This document shows, in pieces, positions 24,241 to 35,830 of a stretch of DNA of 64,000 bases (position 1 is the stretch's first letter; each line of letters begins with the position of its first letter). The stretch covers positions 248,001 through 312,000 of the forward strand of contig NZ_FONV01000005.1 of assembly GCF_900113015.1 (NCBI RefSeq), given 5' to 3'. The notes beneath the pieces are model-generated. The model ran no database searches, was not told where the DNA came from, and saw nothing but the letters and a program-made list of their open reading frames with translations. Made by a program: the position numbers and the translations under genes. The stretch comes from Actinoplanes philippinensis (GTDB lineage: Bacteria; Actinomycetota; Actinomycetes; Mycobacteriales; Micromonosporaceae).

Positions 24241-24966
24241 TCAGGCGGCGGCCGGAAGTTCGACGGGTGTCCGCCGCTCGCTCTCCGCTGACGTCCAGTG
24301 CTCGGCGTACACCTGCTGCTCGCCGGCCTCGGTGACCGGGCCGCGCAGACGGGCGGCGGACGCCTCGGCCCGCAGCCCGCGCAGGGTCTCGGCGGCGGCC
24401 TCGGCGCTGCGCCAGGCGGCCCGCTCCCGCTCCACCGCACGCTGGTACGCGTCGAAGCGGTGCGCCCGGACCGCGTTGCGCAGCACCGGCTCCTGCTGGA
24501 CCGGGTGCAGCCGGGGGTTCCAGCCGCGGTGCGCGTAGACGTCGTTGAGCTGGGCGATCGACAGGTCCTGGGTGCGGCACAGCTCGGTGGCGGCGCGGTG
24601 CAGGTAGCGCTGGCGGTCGACGTTCTCGCCGAGCTTGCGGCGGCGGCTCATCAGCGGGTACGCGGTGGTGGCCCCGATCCGGCGGGCGTCGTCGGAGGCC
24701 TGCTCGTAGGCGGCCCAGGTCTCGTCGACGGCCTGCTGGGCGGCGAGCCACTCGGCTCGGCGCCGCTCGGCCACCTCGGCGGCCTCGGTGGCGGCGGACT
24801 CCAGCCGGTCGGCGAGCCGGTTGCCGGCGCCGGGCGCCGGGGGCGTGGTGACGCCCCGGGGCAGGGCGGCGACGGCGACCGCGACGGCCAGCACGAGAAG
24901 GACGGCGATCCAGACGGCGGTCGCCTGCGGGACCGCGCGGAGGAAGGTTTGCAGGACGGATTCCAT
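24241..24966 (-). CDS. Membrane-anchored coiled-coil protein of unknown function
   Basis: 241 residues. One N-terminal membrane helix (AVWIAVLLVLAVAVAVAALP, about 18-37), then mostly charged helix with heptad-like spacing (ADRLESAATEAAEVAERRRAEWLAAQQAVDETWAAYEQASDDARR and FDAYQRAVERERAAWRSAEAAAETLRGLRAEAS). The helices are probably cytoplasmic. No enzyme motif is visible and I do not recognise a family. It is followed on the left by the App1-like gene with a 92-nt gap, so they may be co-transcribed. A GGGGTG stretch before the ATG may act as ribosome site. Confidence 0.65.
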   Translation of the reverse strand: MESVLQTFLRAVPQATAVWIAVLLVLAVAVAVAALPRGVTTPPAPGAGNRLADRLESAATEAAEVAERRRAEWLAAQQAVDETWAAYEQASDDARRIGATTAYPLMSRRRKLGENVDRQRYLHRAATELCRTQDLSIAQLNDVYAHRGWNPRLHPVQQEPVLRNAVRAHRFDAYQRAVERERAAWRSAEAAAETLRGLRAEASAARLRGPVTEAGEQQVYAEHWTSAESERRTPVELPAAA

Positions 24967-25003
24967 GGTGCACCCCAGAGGTAGGTCGATCTACGGCCGG
25001 CGA

Positions 25004-25030
25004 TGACGAGCCCGATGCGGGGGCTCGTCA
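25004..25030 (-). terminator. Hairpin terminator overlapping a stop codon
   Basis: TGACGAGCCC and GGGCTCGTCA form a perfect 10-bp stem with a 7-nt loop. The right arm contains the TGA (25028-25030) of the 112-residue gene it terminates. Confidence 0.8.
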
Positions 25031-25366
25031 GCGGGCCGGGGGTGCGCGCGGGGCGGTGGCCGCCGGGATCTCGCCGAGCGGGATACGGGTGGTGAACGTC
25101 ACTGCGGACAGGGCGGCGGCGGCCTGGCCGAGCGGCTGCGGCTCGATGCGCTCGGTCTCGTAGAGCTCCGGATCCGGAGCGGCGACCTCGGCGACGGCGG
25201 CGACGGGAGCGGGCGCGGCGGGGGCGGCCGCGGGCGCCGGAACCGCTGGCCCGGGCAGGCGCAGGGTGACCGCCAGGGCGAGCATCGCCAGCCCGGTGAG
25301 GAAACGCAGAATTCGCTGCCCGTCCCAGGGACGGGCGGCCGGCTGCGCCACCGTGATCACGTCCAT
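25028..25366 (-). CDS. Small membrane-anchored or secreted protein
   Basis: 112 residues. After a short polar start, ILRFLTGLAMLALAVTLRLPG is a membrane helix or uncleaved signal. It is followed by a Pro/Ala linker (PAVPAPAAAPAAPAPVAAVAEVAAPDPE) and a short C-terminal part (ETERIEPQPLGQAAAALSAVTFTTRIPLGEIP). No family is recognised. ATG 25366 is the first plausible start; the longer frame overlaps the divergent Sir2 promoter region. It is encoded 91 nt from, and divergent to, the Sir2 gene. Confidence 0.55.
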   Translation of the reverse strand: MDVITVAQPAARPWDGQRILRFLTGLAMLALAVTLRLPGPAVPAPAAAPAAPAPVAAVAEVAAPDPELYETERIEPQPLGQAAAALSAVTFTTRIPLGEIPAATAPRAPPAR

Positions 25367-25457
25367 CAACCTACTCGGTGACCTTGTGCCACGCCGCGGA
25401 CGAACGCGCTTGCACCACTCGTACGGGTTGCTGCCACGGTCACCCGGGCGAGGGACG

Positions 25458-26300
25458 ATGGACGGCATGGATCTGGAGATGGTGGAACAGGTGGCCCGGC
25501 TGGACGAGTGGGTGGCCGAGGGCGACGTCGTGGTGCTCAGTGGCGCCGGCCTGTCCACCGACTCCGGGATCCCGGACTATCGCGGCCCCTCCGGCTCGGC
25601 CCGGCGGGGCTCGCCGATGACCTACCAGACGTTCACCGGCGATCCGGTGGCCCGGCGGCGCTACTGGGCGCGCAGCCATCTGGGGTGGCGCACGATCGGC
25701 GACGCGCGGCCCAACGACGGGCACCGGGCGGTGGCCCGGCTGCAGGAGCGGGGCCTGCTGGGTGGGGTGATCACGCAGAACGTGGACGGGCTGCACCAGG
25801 CGGCCGGCGCCCGGGACGTGGTCGAGCTGCACGGCAACCTGTCCCGGGTGGTGTGTCTGGGGTGTGGGGCCGGGTCCGGCCGTGACGAGCTGGAGGAGCG
25901 GCTGTCGGCGGCCAATCCGGGGTTCGCGGCGGTGGCGGCGACGGTCAACCCGGACGGTGACGTGGAGCTGGACGACGCCGAGGTGGCCGGGTTCACCGTG
26001 GTGGACTGCCTGGCCTGCGGCGGAGTGCTGAAGCCGGACGTGGTCTATTTCGGCGAGACGGTCCCGCCGGAGCGGGTGTCGCGGTCGTTCGCTCTGGTGG
26101 CGGGCGCGCGGACGCTGCTGGTCCTGGGGTCGTCGCTGACCGTCATGTCGGGGCGGCGGTTCGTGCTGCGGGCGGTGCGCGACGGGATCCGGGTGGCGAT
26201 CGTGAATCGCGGCATGACCCGCGGGGAGCCCTATGCGGACCTGGTGATCGACGCCCCGCTCGGGGTGATTCTCCCGAATCTTGCCCCGCTTACCGTTTAA
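25458..26300 (+). CDS. Sir2-family NAD-dependent protein deacylase
   Basis: 280-residue sirtuin that removes acyl groups from lysines using NAD. Motifs: GAGLSTDSGIPDYRG (28-43) for NAD binding, TQNVDGLH, the catalytic H125 in ELHGN, and a zinc site with C133/C136 and C184/C187. KPDVVYFGE and LGSSLTVMSGRRF follow in normal order. An insert between the zinc pairs (AANPGFAAVAATVNPDGDVELDDAEV) is the longer small-domain version found in many actinobacterial enzymes. The Ala-Tyr-x-x-Arg motif of SIRT5-type desuccinylases is not evident. Start could be ATG 25458 or 25467; AGGGA precedes both. Monocistronic, followed by the LacI regulon promoter. Confidence 0.92.
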   Translation: MDGMDLEMVEQVARLDEWVAEGDVVVLSGAGLSTDSGIPDYRGPSGSARRGSPMTYQTFTGDPVARRRYWARSHLGWRTIGDARPNDGHRAVARLQERGLLGGVITQNVDGLHQAAGARDVVELHGNLSRVVCLGCGAGSGRDELEERLSAANPGFAAVAATVNPDGDVELDDAEVAGFTVVDCLACGGVLKPDVVYFGETVPPERVSRSFALVAGARTLLVLGSSLTVMSGRRFVLRAVRDGIRVAIVNRGMTRGEPYADLVIDAPLGVILPNLAPLTV

Positions 26301-26386
26301 GACTGTTTACCGAAGTCGGTTACCGTCTTGAAATCGAAATAGCTCGCTCGGCCCGTTGACGTGACCGCTCTCACTGAGGTTGACTG

Positions 26387-26418
26387 CCGAAACCGGTCCC
26401 GAAACCGGTTCCGAAACC
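26387..26418. promoter_or_regulatory. Triple operator for the LacI-type regulator
   Basis: CCGAAACC occurs at 26387, 26399 and 26411, a 12-bp period. The middle pair forms CGAAACCGGTTCCG (26400-26413), a 14-bp palindrome with one mismatch and a central CG as in LacI-family sites. It lies 38-69 nt before the regulator's GTG, so autoregulation is likely. Confidence 0.7.
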
Positions 26419-26455
26419 CCGGGGCAATCAACCGGTAGCAACTGAGGGAGCGAGC

Positions 26456-27463
26456 GTGCCGATCACCATCGCCGACGTGGCGGCCCGGGCGAAGGTCAGC
26501 AAGACCACCGTTTCCCGGGTTCTCAACGGCAAGGGTGAGCTGGACGAATCGACCGCCGCGCGGGTCCGTGCGGTGATCGAGGAGCTCGGTTACGTGCCCA
26601 GCGCCCGAGCCGTCAACCTGGCTCGCGGGCGCACCCGGGTGGTGGCCATGCTCGTGCCCTCACTGACCTGGCCGTGGATGGGCGAGGTGGTGCAGGGAGC
26701 GGTCGACGTCCTCGAGGCCGAGGAGTACGGGCTGCTGCTGTTCACCTGCAATCGCGGCGAGGACTCGATGCGCCAGTTCGGCGCCCAGGTCGCGGCCAAG
26801 TCGTTCGACGGGCTGCTGGTCATCGAGCCGGAGGGCACTCTCGACTACATCGCCACCCTGCACGCCCGTGGCCTGCCGATGGTCCTGATCGACGATCGCG
26901 ACCAGATGTCCGGGCAGATCCCCAGCGTGGGGACGACCAACCACATCGGCGCCGGCGCGGCCGCCCGGCACCTGATCGAGGTGGGCCGGCGCCGGCCGCT
27001 GATGATCACCGGACCCTCCCGGTTCGGTTGCACCCAGCAGCGCCGGGACGGGTTCGCCGCGGTCTACGCCGAGGCCGGCCACCCGATCGACGAGGACCGG
27101 ATCATGCTCGGCGACTTCACCTTCGAGCAGGGCGCCGAGGCGATCCACCGGGCCACCGCGGCCGGCATCGAGTTCGACGCCGTCTTCTGCCACAACGACG
27201 TCTCCGCGGCCGGCGCCATGCAGGCGCTGCAGGAGCACGGCCGGCGCATCCCGGAGGACGTCTCGGTCGTCGGCTTCGACGACATCCCGATGGCGGCGCA
27301 CACCCAGCCGCCGCTCACCACGGTCCACCAGCCCATGCGCGAGATGGGTGAGGCGGCGGCACGTGCGCTGCTGGCCCATTTCGAGGGAACACCGCTTCCG
27401 AACCGCACGACGATAATCCCGGCGACTTTCACCGTCCGAGAGTCAACGGTCAGCTCCTCCTGA
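26456..27463 (+). CDS. LacI-family transcriptional regulator of the beta-glucoside locus
   Basis: 335 residues. [61 protein letters not shown] is canonical, including the hinge helix. The periplasmic-binding-protein-like sensor follows ([37 protein letters not shown]...VLIDDRDQ...[22 protein letters not shown]). The DNA-contact residues KTTVSRVLN predict a site with a central CG, in keeping with the palindromes 38 nt upstream. GTG 26456 has GAGGGAG 5 nt before it. It heads the transporter and GH1 genes, so the effector is probably a beta-glucoside or its phosphate-free hydrolysis product. Confidence 0.92.
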   Translation: MPITIADVAARAKVSKTTVSRVLNGKGELDESTAARVRAVIEELGYVPSARAVNLARGRTRVVAMLVPSLTWPWMGEVVQGAVDVLEAEEYGLLLFTCNRGEDSMRQFGAQVAAKSFDGLLVIEPEGTLDYIATLHARGLPMVLIDDRDQMSGQIPSVGTTNHIGAGAAARHLIEVGRRRPLMITGPSRFGCTQQRRDGFAAVYAEAGHPIDEDRIMLGDFTFEQGAEAIHRATAAGIEFDAVFCHNDVSAAGAMQALQEHGRRIPEDVSVVGFDDIPMAAHTQPPLTTVHQPMREMGEAAARALLAHFEGTPLPNRTTIIPATFTVRESTVSSS

Positions 27464-27491
27464 TCCGACCCACCACCCGATAGCGCATCGA

Positions 27492-27545
27492 CCGGCCGCT
27501 GCGACGGCCGGGGATCGGTGGCACCCGGGGCCGGCCGACGGCCGG
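27492..27545 (+). terminator. Two hairpins after the LacI gene
   Basis: CCGGCCG, 6 nt, CGGCCGG at 27492-27511 and CCGGCCG, 1 nt, CGGCCGG at 27531-27545. They separate the regulator from the binding-protein gene, which may therefore have its own promoter in the 169-nt gap. Confidence 0.5.
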
Positions 27546-27632
27546 TCACGCGATGCCGCACGCCCTCGTGGCATCCCTCTCACCCTGTTTCACCCCTCTC
27601 ACCCGCAGATGAATCCTCCGAGGAGAATTTCG

Positions 27633-29318
27633 ATGCAGCGACGCAAGCTCTTCGCGGTCGCCCTGGCCGGCGTGCTGGCCGGTGGCGGGCTCGCCGCGTG
27701 CAGCGACTCGCCGAACGCGAACAACAACGCGAACAACGCCAAGCAGGCCGAGTTCCTGTCGATCGGCATGCCGAACGGCACGGTGACCGAGAACAACAAC
27801 CCGTTCATCGGCACCTCGGCGGGCGCCTCGCTCGGCTACCGGTGGATGATCTACGAGCCCCTCGGTCAGTGGAACAACACCAAGCCGGCCGACCCGCTGA
27901 CGCCGTGGCTGGCCAGCGAGATCAAGTGGTCCGCCGACTACAAGACCGTCGACCTGACCATCCGGGACGGCGCGACCTGGTCCGACGGCAAGCCGCTGAC
28001 CGCCGAGGACGTCGTCTTCACGTACAACCTGGTGAAGAGCAACGAGGCCCTGAACATCTTCGCCATCCCGTTCGACGCCATCACGTCGGAGGGCAACAAG
28101 GTCAAGATCACGTTCAAGTCGTCGCAGTTCACCACCCAGCACAAGGTGATCGGGCAGATCCCGATCGTGCCGAAGCACATCTGGGAGAAGATCGCGGACC
28201 CGGCCACCGACCCGATCAAGGAGCCGGTCGGCAGTGGCCCGTACGTCCTGAAGTCGTTCAGCCAGCAGGCGACGATCCTCAGCGTCCGTGAGAGCGGTTA
28301 CTGGCAGCCCCTGCCCAAGGTGAAGGAGCTGCGCTACACCTCCTACGCCGACAACAACGCGATGTCCACGGCGCTCGCCACCGGCCAGGCCGAGTGGAGC
28401 TTCGTCTTCATCCCGAACTACCAGCAGACCTTCGTCGCCAAGGACCCGGCGCACTACAAGGTCTGGGCGCCGGGCGTGCTGGGCATCCACGGCCTCTACA
28501 TCAACACCACCCAGAAGCCGTTCGACGACCCGGCGCTGCGCCGCGCGATGAACATGGTCATCAACCGCAACGACATCTTCGTGCAGGCCGAGGCCGGCTA
28601 CTTCCACCCGGAGATCAAGAGCGTCACCGGTCTGCCGGAGGGCGCGGGTGACGCCTACATCGCCGACGAGTACAAGGGCAAGACCTTCACCGTCGACGTC
28701 GAGGGCGCCAAGAAGCTGCTCACCGAGGCGGGCTACAAGCTGGAGGGCACGACCCTCAAGGACAAGACCGGCAAGCCGGTGTCCATCAAGCTGAGCGACC
28801 CGGCCCCGTGGTCCGACTACCAGACCACGCTCGAGATCATCAAGAGCAACCTGGCCGAGATCGGCATCGAGGCGGTCGTCGAGAAGCCGAACCAGAACGT
28901 CTGGGACGCCAACGTCCAGAAGGGCGACTTCGGCGGCACGATGCGCTGGACCAACGGTGGCTCGACGCCGTTCGACATCTACCAGACGGTGATGGACGGC
29001 GACCTGAAGAAGCCGATCGGCACCGCCGCCCAGCAGGGCAACTTCGGCCGCTTCGAGAGCCCGGAGGCCACCGCGGCGCTGAAGGCGTACTCCAACGCGA
29101 CCGACGAGACCGCCCGTAAGGCCGCGCTCGCCACGATCCAGAAGATCTTCGTGGAGCAGGCGCCGATGCTGCCGGTCGGCTCGGACAACGTCGGTGGCGC
29201 GTACAGCACCAAGAACTGGGTCGGCTGGCCCTCGGACGCGGACTCCTACGCCCCGATGCAGCCCACGCAGGCCGGCGCCCTGACCGTCGTCCTGAAGCTG
29301 CAGCCCGCCAACTCCTGA
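27633..29318 (+). CDS. Family 5 ABC transporter solute-binding lipoprotein
   Basis: 561-residue SBP_bac_5 protein. Signal sequence [21 protein letters not shown] with the L-A-A-C lipobox, then an Asn-rich linker ([11 protein letters not shown]). Family signature regions: [46 protein letters not shown] and [15 protein letters not shown]. The family is known for oligopeptides and nickel, but members in sugar loci (for example Thermotoga cellobiose-binding proteins) bind beta-glucans; the GH1 gene in this operon favours that. GAGGAG lies 7 nt before ATG 27633; an earlier in-frame ATG at 27609 lacks one. A strong hairpin follows the gene, which would raise its level over the permeases and ATPases. 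Confidence 0.9.
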   Translation: MQRRKLFAVALAGVLAGGGLAACSDSPNANNNANNAKQAEFLSIGMPNGTVTENNNPFIGTSAGASLGYRWMIYEPLGQWNNTKPADPLTPWLASEIKWSADYKTVDLTIRDGATWSDGKPLTAEDVVFTYNLVKSNEALNIFAIPFDAITSEGNKVKITFKSSQFTTQHKVIGQIPIVPKHIWEKIADPATDPIKEPVGSGPYVLKSFSQQATILSVRESGYWQPLPKVKELRYTSYADNNAMSTALATGQAEWSFVFIPNYQQTFVAKDPAHYKVWAPGVLGIHGLYINTTQKPFDDPALRRAMNMVINRNDIFVQAEAGYFHPEIKSVTGLPEGAGDAYIADEYKGKTFTVDVEGAKKLLTEAGYKLEGTTLKDKTGKPVSIKLSDPAPWSDYQTTLEIIKSNLAEIGIEAVVEKPNQNVWDANVQKGDFGGTMRWTNGGSTPFDIYQTVMDGDLKKPIGTAAQQGNFGRFESPEATAALKAYSNATDETARKAALATIQKIFVEQAPMLPVGSDNVGGAYSTKNWVGWPSDADSYAPMQPTQAGALTVVLKLQPANS

Positions 29319-29324
29319 TCGCCC

Positions 29325-29356
29325 GCGGGCGCCCCGGTGTGCACCGGGGCGCCCGC
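29325..29356 (+). terminator. Intra-operon hairpin (partial terminator or RNA stabiliser)
   Basis: GCGGGCGCCCCGGTG and its complement face each other across a 2-nt turn, a 15-bp perfect stem 6 nt after the binding-protein stop and 26 nt before the next start codon. Confidence 0.75.
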
Positions 29357-29382
29357 CTTCAGCTTGTTAGAAGGACACCGGC

Positions 29383-30434
<1,052 letters not shown>

Positions 30435-30438
<4 letters not shown>

Positions 30439-31415
30439 AGTACTTCCTGCAGCGGCTCGCCTTCTACCTGTTCACCGCGTGGGCCGCGATCACCCTGAAC
30501 TTCTTCATCCCCCGGATGATCCCCGGCGACCCGGTCCAGGCGCTGATCACCAAGTACCAGGGCCAGCTCAGCAGCCAGGCCATCGACTCCCTCTACGTGC
30601 TGTTCGGCCTGGACAAGGACGCCGGGCTGTGGAGCGAGTACGTCAGCTACTGGAAGCAGCTGTTCTCCGGTGACCTGGGACTGTCGTTCACGTTCTTCCC
30701 GACGCCGGTCTCCGAGATCATCAGCAACAGCCTCCCGTGGACGCTGCTGCTGGTCGGCATCACCACGATCATCAGCTTCTTCCTCGGCACCGGCCTGGGC
30801 ATCCTGGCCGGCTGGCGGCGCGGCTCGTGGACCGACGGCCTGCTGCCGGTCACCACGTTCCTCTCCTCGGTGCCGTACTTCTGGCTCGGCATCATCGCGA
30901 TCTACCTGCTCACCGGCCCGGACAGCTTCTTCCCGTCGTCCGGCGGCTTCGACAACGGCCTGGTGCCGGCGTTCGACCAGTACTTCATCCCGAGCGCGAT
31001 CCAGCACAGCCTGCTGCCCGCCCTGACCATCCTGATCTCCTCGGTCAGCGGCTGGATCCTGAGCATGCGCAACATGATGGTGACCGTGTCGTCGGAGGAC
31101 TACATCACCGTCGCGCATGCCAAGGGCCTGACCGACCGCCGGGTGGCGATGAGCTACGCGGCCCGCAACGCGCTGCTGCCGAACGTGTCCGGGTTCGCGC
31201 TGTCGCTCGGCTTCATCGTCGGCGGCACGCTGCTCGTGGAGATCGTCTTCTCGTACCCCGGGGTCGGGTTCCAGCTGTTCCAGGCGCTCGGCGCGTCGGA
31301 CTACCCGCTCATGCAGGGCATCTTCCTGATCATCACGATCTCGGTGCTGGTCGCGAACCTGCTGGCGGACATCGCGTACCTGCTCCTCGACCCGCGCACC
31401 CGCAAGGAGGGCTGA
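30435..31415 (+). CDS. Opp/Dpp-type ABC permease (OppB-like)
   Basis: 326-residue inner-membrane permease with six predicted helices. N-terminal [30 protein letters not shown] is the standard OppB/DppB opening. The cytoplasmic EAA loop that contacts an ATPase is [27 protein letters not shown]. The segment [14 protein letters not shown] and [24 protein letters not shown] are characteristic. GTG start overlaps the upstream TGA. The next permease begins one base after the stop. Confidence 0.92.
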
Positions 31416-31416
31416 G

Positions 31417-32453
31417 ATGACGATCCCTACCTCGAGCATCGAGCAGGTCATCCCCGGCCAGGGCTCGATGGCCCAGCCCCAGCGGGCCAAGCGGCGCAGT
31501 TTCCGCTTCGTGGCCAACAAGAAGGCGGCCACCGGCCTGATCATCCTCGGCGTCTATCTGGTGCTGGCGGTCATCGGCCCCTGGATCACCCCGTACGACC
31601 CGGGCGCCCGCGGCAACGACCTGGTCCAGCCACCGTCCGCCGACCACTGGATGGGCACCACCCACCTGGGCCAGGACGTCTTCAGCCAATTGCTGGCCGG
31701 CACCCGCAGCGTCATCTTCGTCGGCTTCTTCGCCGGCATCGTGGCGACCGTGCTGTCGGTCGTCATCGGGGTGACCGCCGGTTACGTCGGCGGCAAGACC
31801 GACGAGGCCCTCTCCGCGCTCTCCAACGTCTTCCTGGTGATCCCGGCGCTGCCGCTGATCATCATCATCACCTCCACCCTGGAGAACGCCGAGGACTCGC
31901 TGATCGCCCTGGTCATCGGCCTCACTTCGTGGTCCTGGAACGCCCGGGTGCTGCGCGCCCAGACGCTGTCGCTGCGGCGGCGGGACTTCGTCGAGGCGGC
32001 CCGGGCCAGCGGCGAGCGGACCTGGCGGGTGATCGGTTTCGAGCTGCTGCCGAACCTGACCGCGGTGATCGCCTCCGGCTTCGTCGGCACCGTCATCTTC
32101 GCGGTGCTGTCCGAGATCACCCTGGCGTTCATCGGCGTCACCTCGGCCACCACGTGGAACTGGGGCACCATCCTGTTCTGGGCGCAGGGCCAGCAGGCGC
32201 TCGCGCAGAGCGCCTGGTGGTGGTTCGTGCCGGCCGGTCTGGCCATCGCGATTCTCGGCACCGCGCTGTCGCTGATCAACTTCGGCATCGACGAGTTCGT
32301 CAGCCCCCGCCTGCGCAGCGCCGGCAAGACCAAGATCAAGACCGCTTCCGGGCGTACGGTCCGCATGCGCATCGGTTTCACCCCGGTCCTGGACAACCGG
32401 GCCCAGCACAGCCACGCCACGCCGACCCCGGTGGTGCGGCAGGAGGTCGTTCA

Positions 32454-32457
<4 letters not shown>
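31417..32457 (+). CDS. Opp/Dpp-type ABC permease (OppC-like)
   Basis: 346-residue partner permease. N-terminal cytoplasmic tail (about 40 residues, basic [13 protein letters not shown]), first helix [19 protein letters not shown], then [31 protein letters not shown], the OppC/DppC signature. EAA loop: [28 protein letters not shown]. The C-terminus is extended by a polar 40-residue tail ([23 protein letters not shown]...). Its TGA overlaps the following ATG by four bases, so stoichiometric translation with the second ATPase is likely. Confidence 0.92.
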
Positions 32458-33433
<976 letters not shown>

Positions 33434-33434
<1 letters not shown>

Positions 33435-34753
33435 TGGACTTCACCTGGGGGGTCGCCACCTCGGCCTACCAGATCGAGGGCGCGGCCGCCGAGGACGGGC
33501 GGACCGCGTCGGTCTGGGACACCTTCGCCCGCGACGTCGTCGGGGAGACCGGCGACGTGGCGTGCGACCACTACCACCGCATGCCGTCCGACGTGCAGCT
33601 GATCAGGAGCCTGGGGGTGAACGCCTACCGGTTCTCGGTGTCGTGGACCCGGGTGCAGCCGCACGGGCGCGGCCCGGCCAACGTCAAGGGTCTCGACTTC
33701 TACGACCGGCTCGTGGACGAGCTGCTGGCCAACGGGATCGACCCGTGGCTGACGCTCTACCACTGGGACATGCCGCAGGAGCTGGAGGACGCCGGCGGCT
33801 GGCCGAACCGGGACACCGCGTACCGGTTCGCCGAGTTCTCCGAGATGGTCTTCGCCCGTCTGAACGACCGCGTCCGCAACTGGGGCACCGTCAACGAGCC
33901 GTGGTGCGTGGCCTACCTCGGCTACCAGTACGGCGTGTTCGCGCCCGGCCGGCGTGAACCGGCGGCGGCCACGGCGGCGGCGCACCACCTGCTGCTCGGG
34001 CACGGGCTGGTGGCCAACGCGATCAAACGGCCGGACAACAACATCTGCATCCCGCTGAACATCGGCACCGCCACCCCCGCCTCGGACGATCCGCTGGACA
34101 TCGCGGCGGCACGGCGGGCCGACGGCAACGTGGCCCGGGTCTTCCTCGATCCGCTGAAGCACGGCCGCTACCCGGAGGACGTGCTGGCCGACCTGGCGGT
34201 CCGCGGCATCGAGCTGCCGGTCCGCGACGGCGACCTGGAGATCATCTCCCGGACCCAGGTCGACACGCTCGGCGTCAACTTCTACTTCGGGCAGGACTTC
34301 GCCGGCCGCGACCTGGACGGCAACACCGTCGACGCCGACGGGCTGCCGGTGGTGCGGGAGATCAAACCCGACGTGCCGCAGACCGACCTGGGCTGGCCGA
34401 TCACCCCGGACCGGTTCACCACGCTGCTGCTGCGGCTGCACCGCGACTACGGATATCCGCTGGTGGTCACCGAGAACGGCGCGGTCTACCCCGATCATCC
34501 GGACGCCGACGGGTTCGTCGAGGACACCGAGCGGACGGCGTACCTCGCGGCGCACGTCGACGCGGTCGCCGCGGCCCGCGCGCAGGGCGCCGACGTGCGC
34601 GGATACTTCGCCTGGTCACTGATGGACAACTTCGAGTGGGCGGAGGGGTACGCGAAGCGGTTCGGCCTGGTCCACGTCGACTACGAGACCCAGCGGCGTA
34701 CGCCAAAACGCAGTGCGCTGTGGTTCCGGGATCGCATAACGTCCGCTCCATGA
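33434..34753 (+). CDS. GH1 beta-glucosidase
   Basis: Cytoplasmic family 1 glycoside hydrolase of 439 residues, the usual GH1 length, which releases glucose or another sugar from beta-glycosides. Acid/base E155 in WGTVNEPWC; nucleophile E347 in LVVTENGA. Other GH1 marks: FTWGVATSAYQIEGA at the N-terminus (Gln and His of subsite -1: YQIEGA, LYHWDMPQ), YRFSVSWTRVQP and SLMDNFEWAEGYAKRFGLVHVDY (the Glu-Trp pair that holds the O3/O4 hydroxyls). No signal peptide, so it acts on sugars brought in by the ABC system. The start overlaps the ATPase stop. Specific aglycone not predictable. Confidence 0.94.
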
Positions 34754-35574
34754 CCGACTACCTGGAAGTCAACCGAGCGAACTGGGACGAGCGGGCGGCG
34801 CCTCACGCGGCGTCGCCCGGCTACCGGGTGCAGACCTTCGTCGACGACCCGTCATACATCAGTGACGTGGTGCGGTTCGACCTACCCCGGCTCGGCGACG
34901 TGGCCGGGCTGCGCGGTGTGCACCTGCAATGTCACATCGGCACCGACACCCTGTCACTGGCCCGGCTCGGCGCCACCATGACAGGCCTGGACTTCTCCGG
35001 GGCAGCCCTGGAACAGGCGAGATCCCTCGCGGCGCGGGCCGGGGCCGACATCGAGTACGTGCAGAGCGACCTCTACTCGGCCCGGGACGCGCTGACCGGC
35101 GAGTTCGACCTGGTCTTCACCGGGATCGGCGCGATCGGCTGGCTGCCCGACATCAAACGGTGGGCGCAGACCGTGGCGTCGCTGCTCGCCCCGGGCGGCC
35201 GGCTGTTCATCCGGGAAGGGCATCCGGTGCTGTGGGCGCTGGACTACTACCGCACCGACGGGCTGCTCTCCCTCACCGAGCCGTACTTCGAGCAGAAGGA
35301 ACCACAGATCTGGGACGAGCCGGGCACCTATGTGGAGTCCGACCACGAGTTTCAGCACACCCTCACCCACGAGTGGAACCACGGGCTCGGCGAGATCGTC
35401 ACCGCGGTCCTCGAAGCAGGGCTCGTCCTGACCGGGCTCGAGGAACACCAGAGCGTGCCGTGGGAGGCGCTGCCCGGCCGGATGCGCAAACTGGACTCCA
35501 AGGAGTGGCAACTCGCCGAGAAGCCGGAGCGGCTGCCCCACACCTATACCCTGCAGGCCCGCAAGCCCGTTTAG
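34750..35574 (+). CDS. SAM-dependent methyltransferase
   Basis: 274-residue class I methyltransferase. Motif I is GVHLQCHIGTDTLSLARLGA, in which LQCHIGTDT replaces the more common LDxGxGTG, a variant seen in a subfamily of actinobacterial enzymes. Motif II is MTGLDFSGAALEQARSLA (acidic D for ribose hydroxyls) and motif IV FDLVFTGIGAIGWLPD. The EWNHGLGEIVTAVLEAGLVLTGLEEHQSVPW tail is characteristic. Its ATG overlaps the GH1 stop by four bases, so it belongs to the transport/hydrolysis operon. Why a methyltransferase travels with a beta-glucosidase is unclear: it may act on the released aglycone. The gene ends just before a small GCCGGGG...CCCCGGC stem. Confidence 0.85.
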   Translation: MTDYLEVNRANWDERAAPHAASPGYRVQTFVDDPSYISDVVRFDLPRLGDVAGLRGVHLQCHIGTDTLSLARLGATMTGLDFSGAALEQARSLAARAGADIEYVQSDLYSARDALTGEFDLVFTGIGAIGWLPDIKRWAQTVASLLAPGGRLFIREGHPVLWALDYYRTDGLLSLTEPYFEQKEPQIWDEPGTYVESDHEFQHTLTHEWNHGLGEIVTAVLEAGLVLTGLEEHQSVPWEALPGRMRKLDSKEWQLAEKPERLPHTYTLQARKPV

Positions 35575-35626
35575 TGATCGCCGCCGCCGGGGTATGAGCC
35601 GCTTCAACCCCGGCTTGGAGGCTCTC

Positions 35627-35827
35627 ATGCGTATCGGTGCGGTCATCGTTCTCATCTGGCTCGTCCTCGGTGTCGTCGCCGCGTTCGAGCGTGGCTACTT
35701 CTCCGACAGCGGCGACGCCAGCTGCGCGAAAGCCGGCACGGTCATCGTCACCACCGTCGCCGGCCCGCTCAACTGGATGGGCGTCAACCCGAAGATCACT
35801 TGCGACGTGCCGGAGCCGAGCAAGTAG
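35627..35827 (+). CDS. Small membrane protein, 66 residues
   Basis: Starts MRIGAVIVLIWLVLGVVAAFERGYF, one membrane helix with a short cytoplasmic start. It is followed by SGDASCAKAGTVIVTTVAGPLNWMGVNPKITCDVPEPSK, with two cysteines and a hydrophobic second segment (TVIVTTVAGPLNWMGV) that may be a re-entrant or second helix. GGAGG lies 5 nt before ATG 35627, so I prefer it to the upstream ATG at 35594. I recall similar short proteins in other actinomycetes without assigned function. It faces the opposing gene with only 3 nt between stop codons. Confidence 0.7.
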   Translation: MRIGAVIVLIWLVLGVVAAFERGYFSDSGDASCAKAGTVIVTTVAGPLNWMGVNPKITCDVPEPSK

Positions 35828-35830
35828 GAC

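Noticed and set aside
25266..25457. Longer N-terminus for the Sir2 gene
   Set aside because: It would overlap the divergent gene's start, and the sirtuin fold begins at the later ATG with AGGGA upstream.
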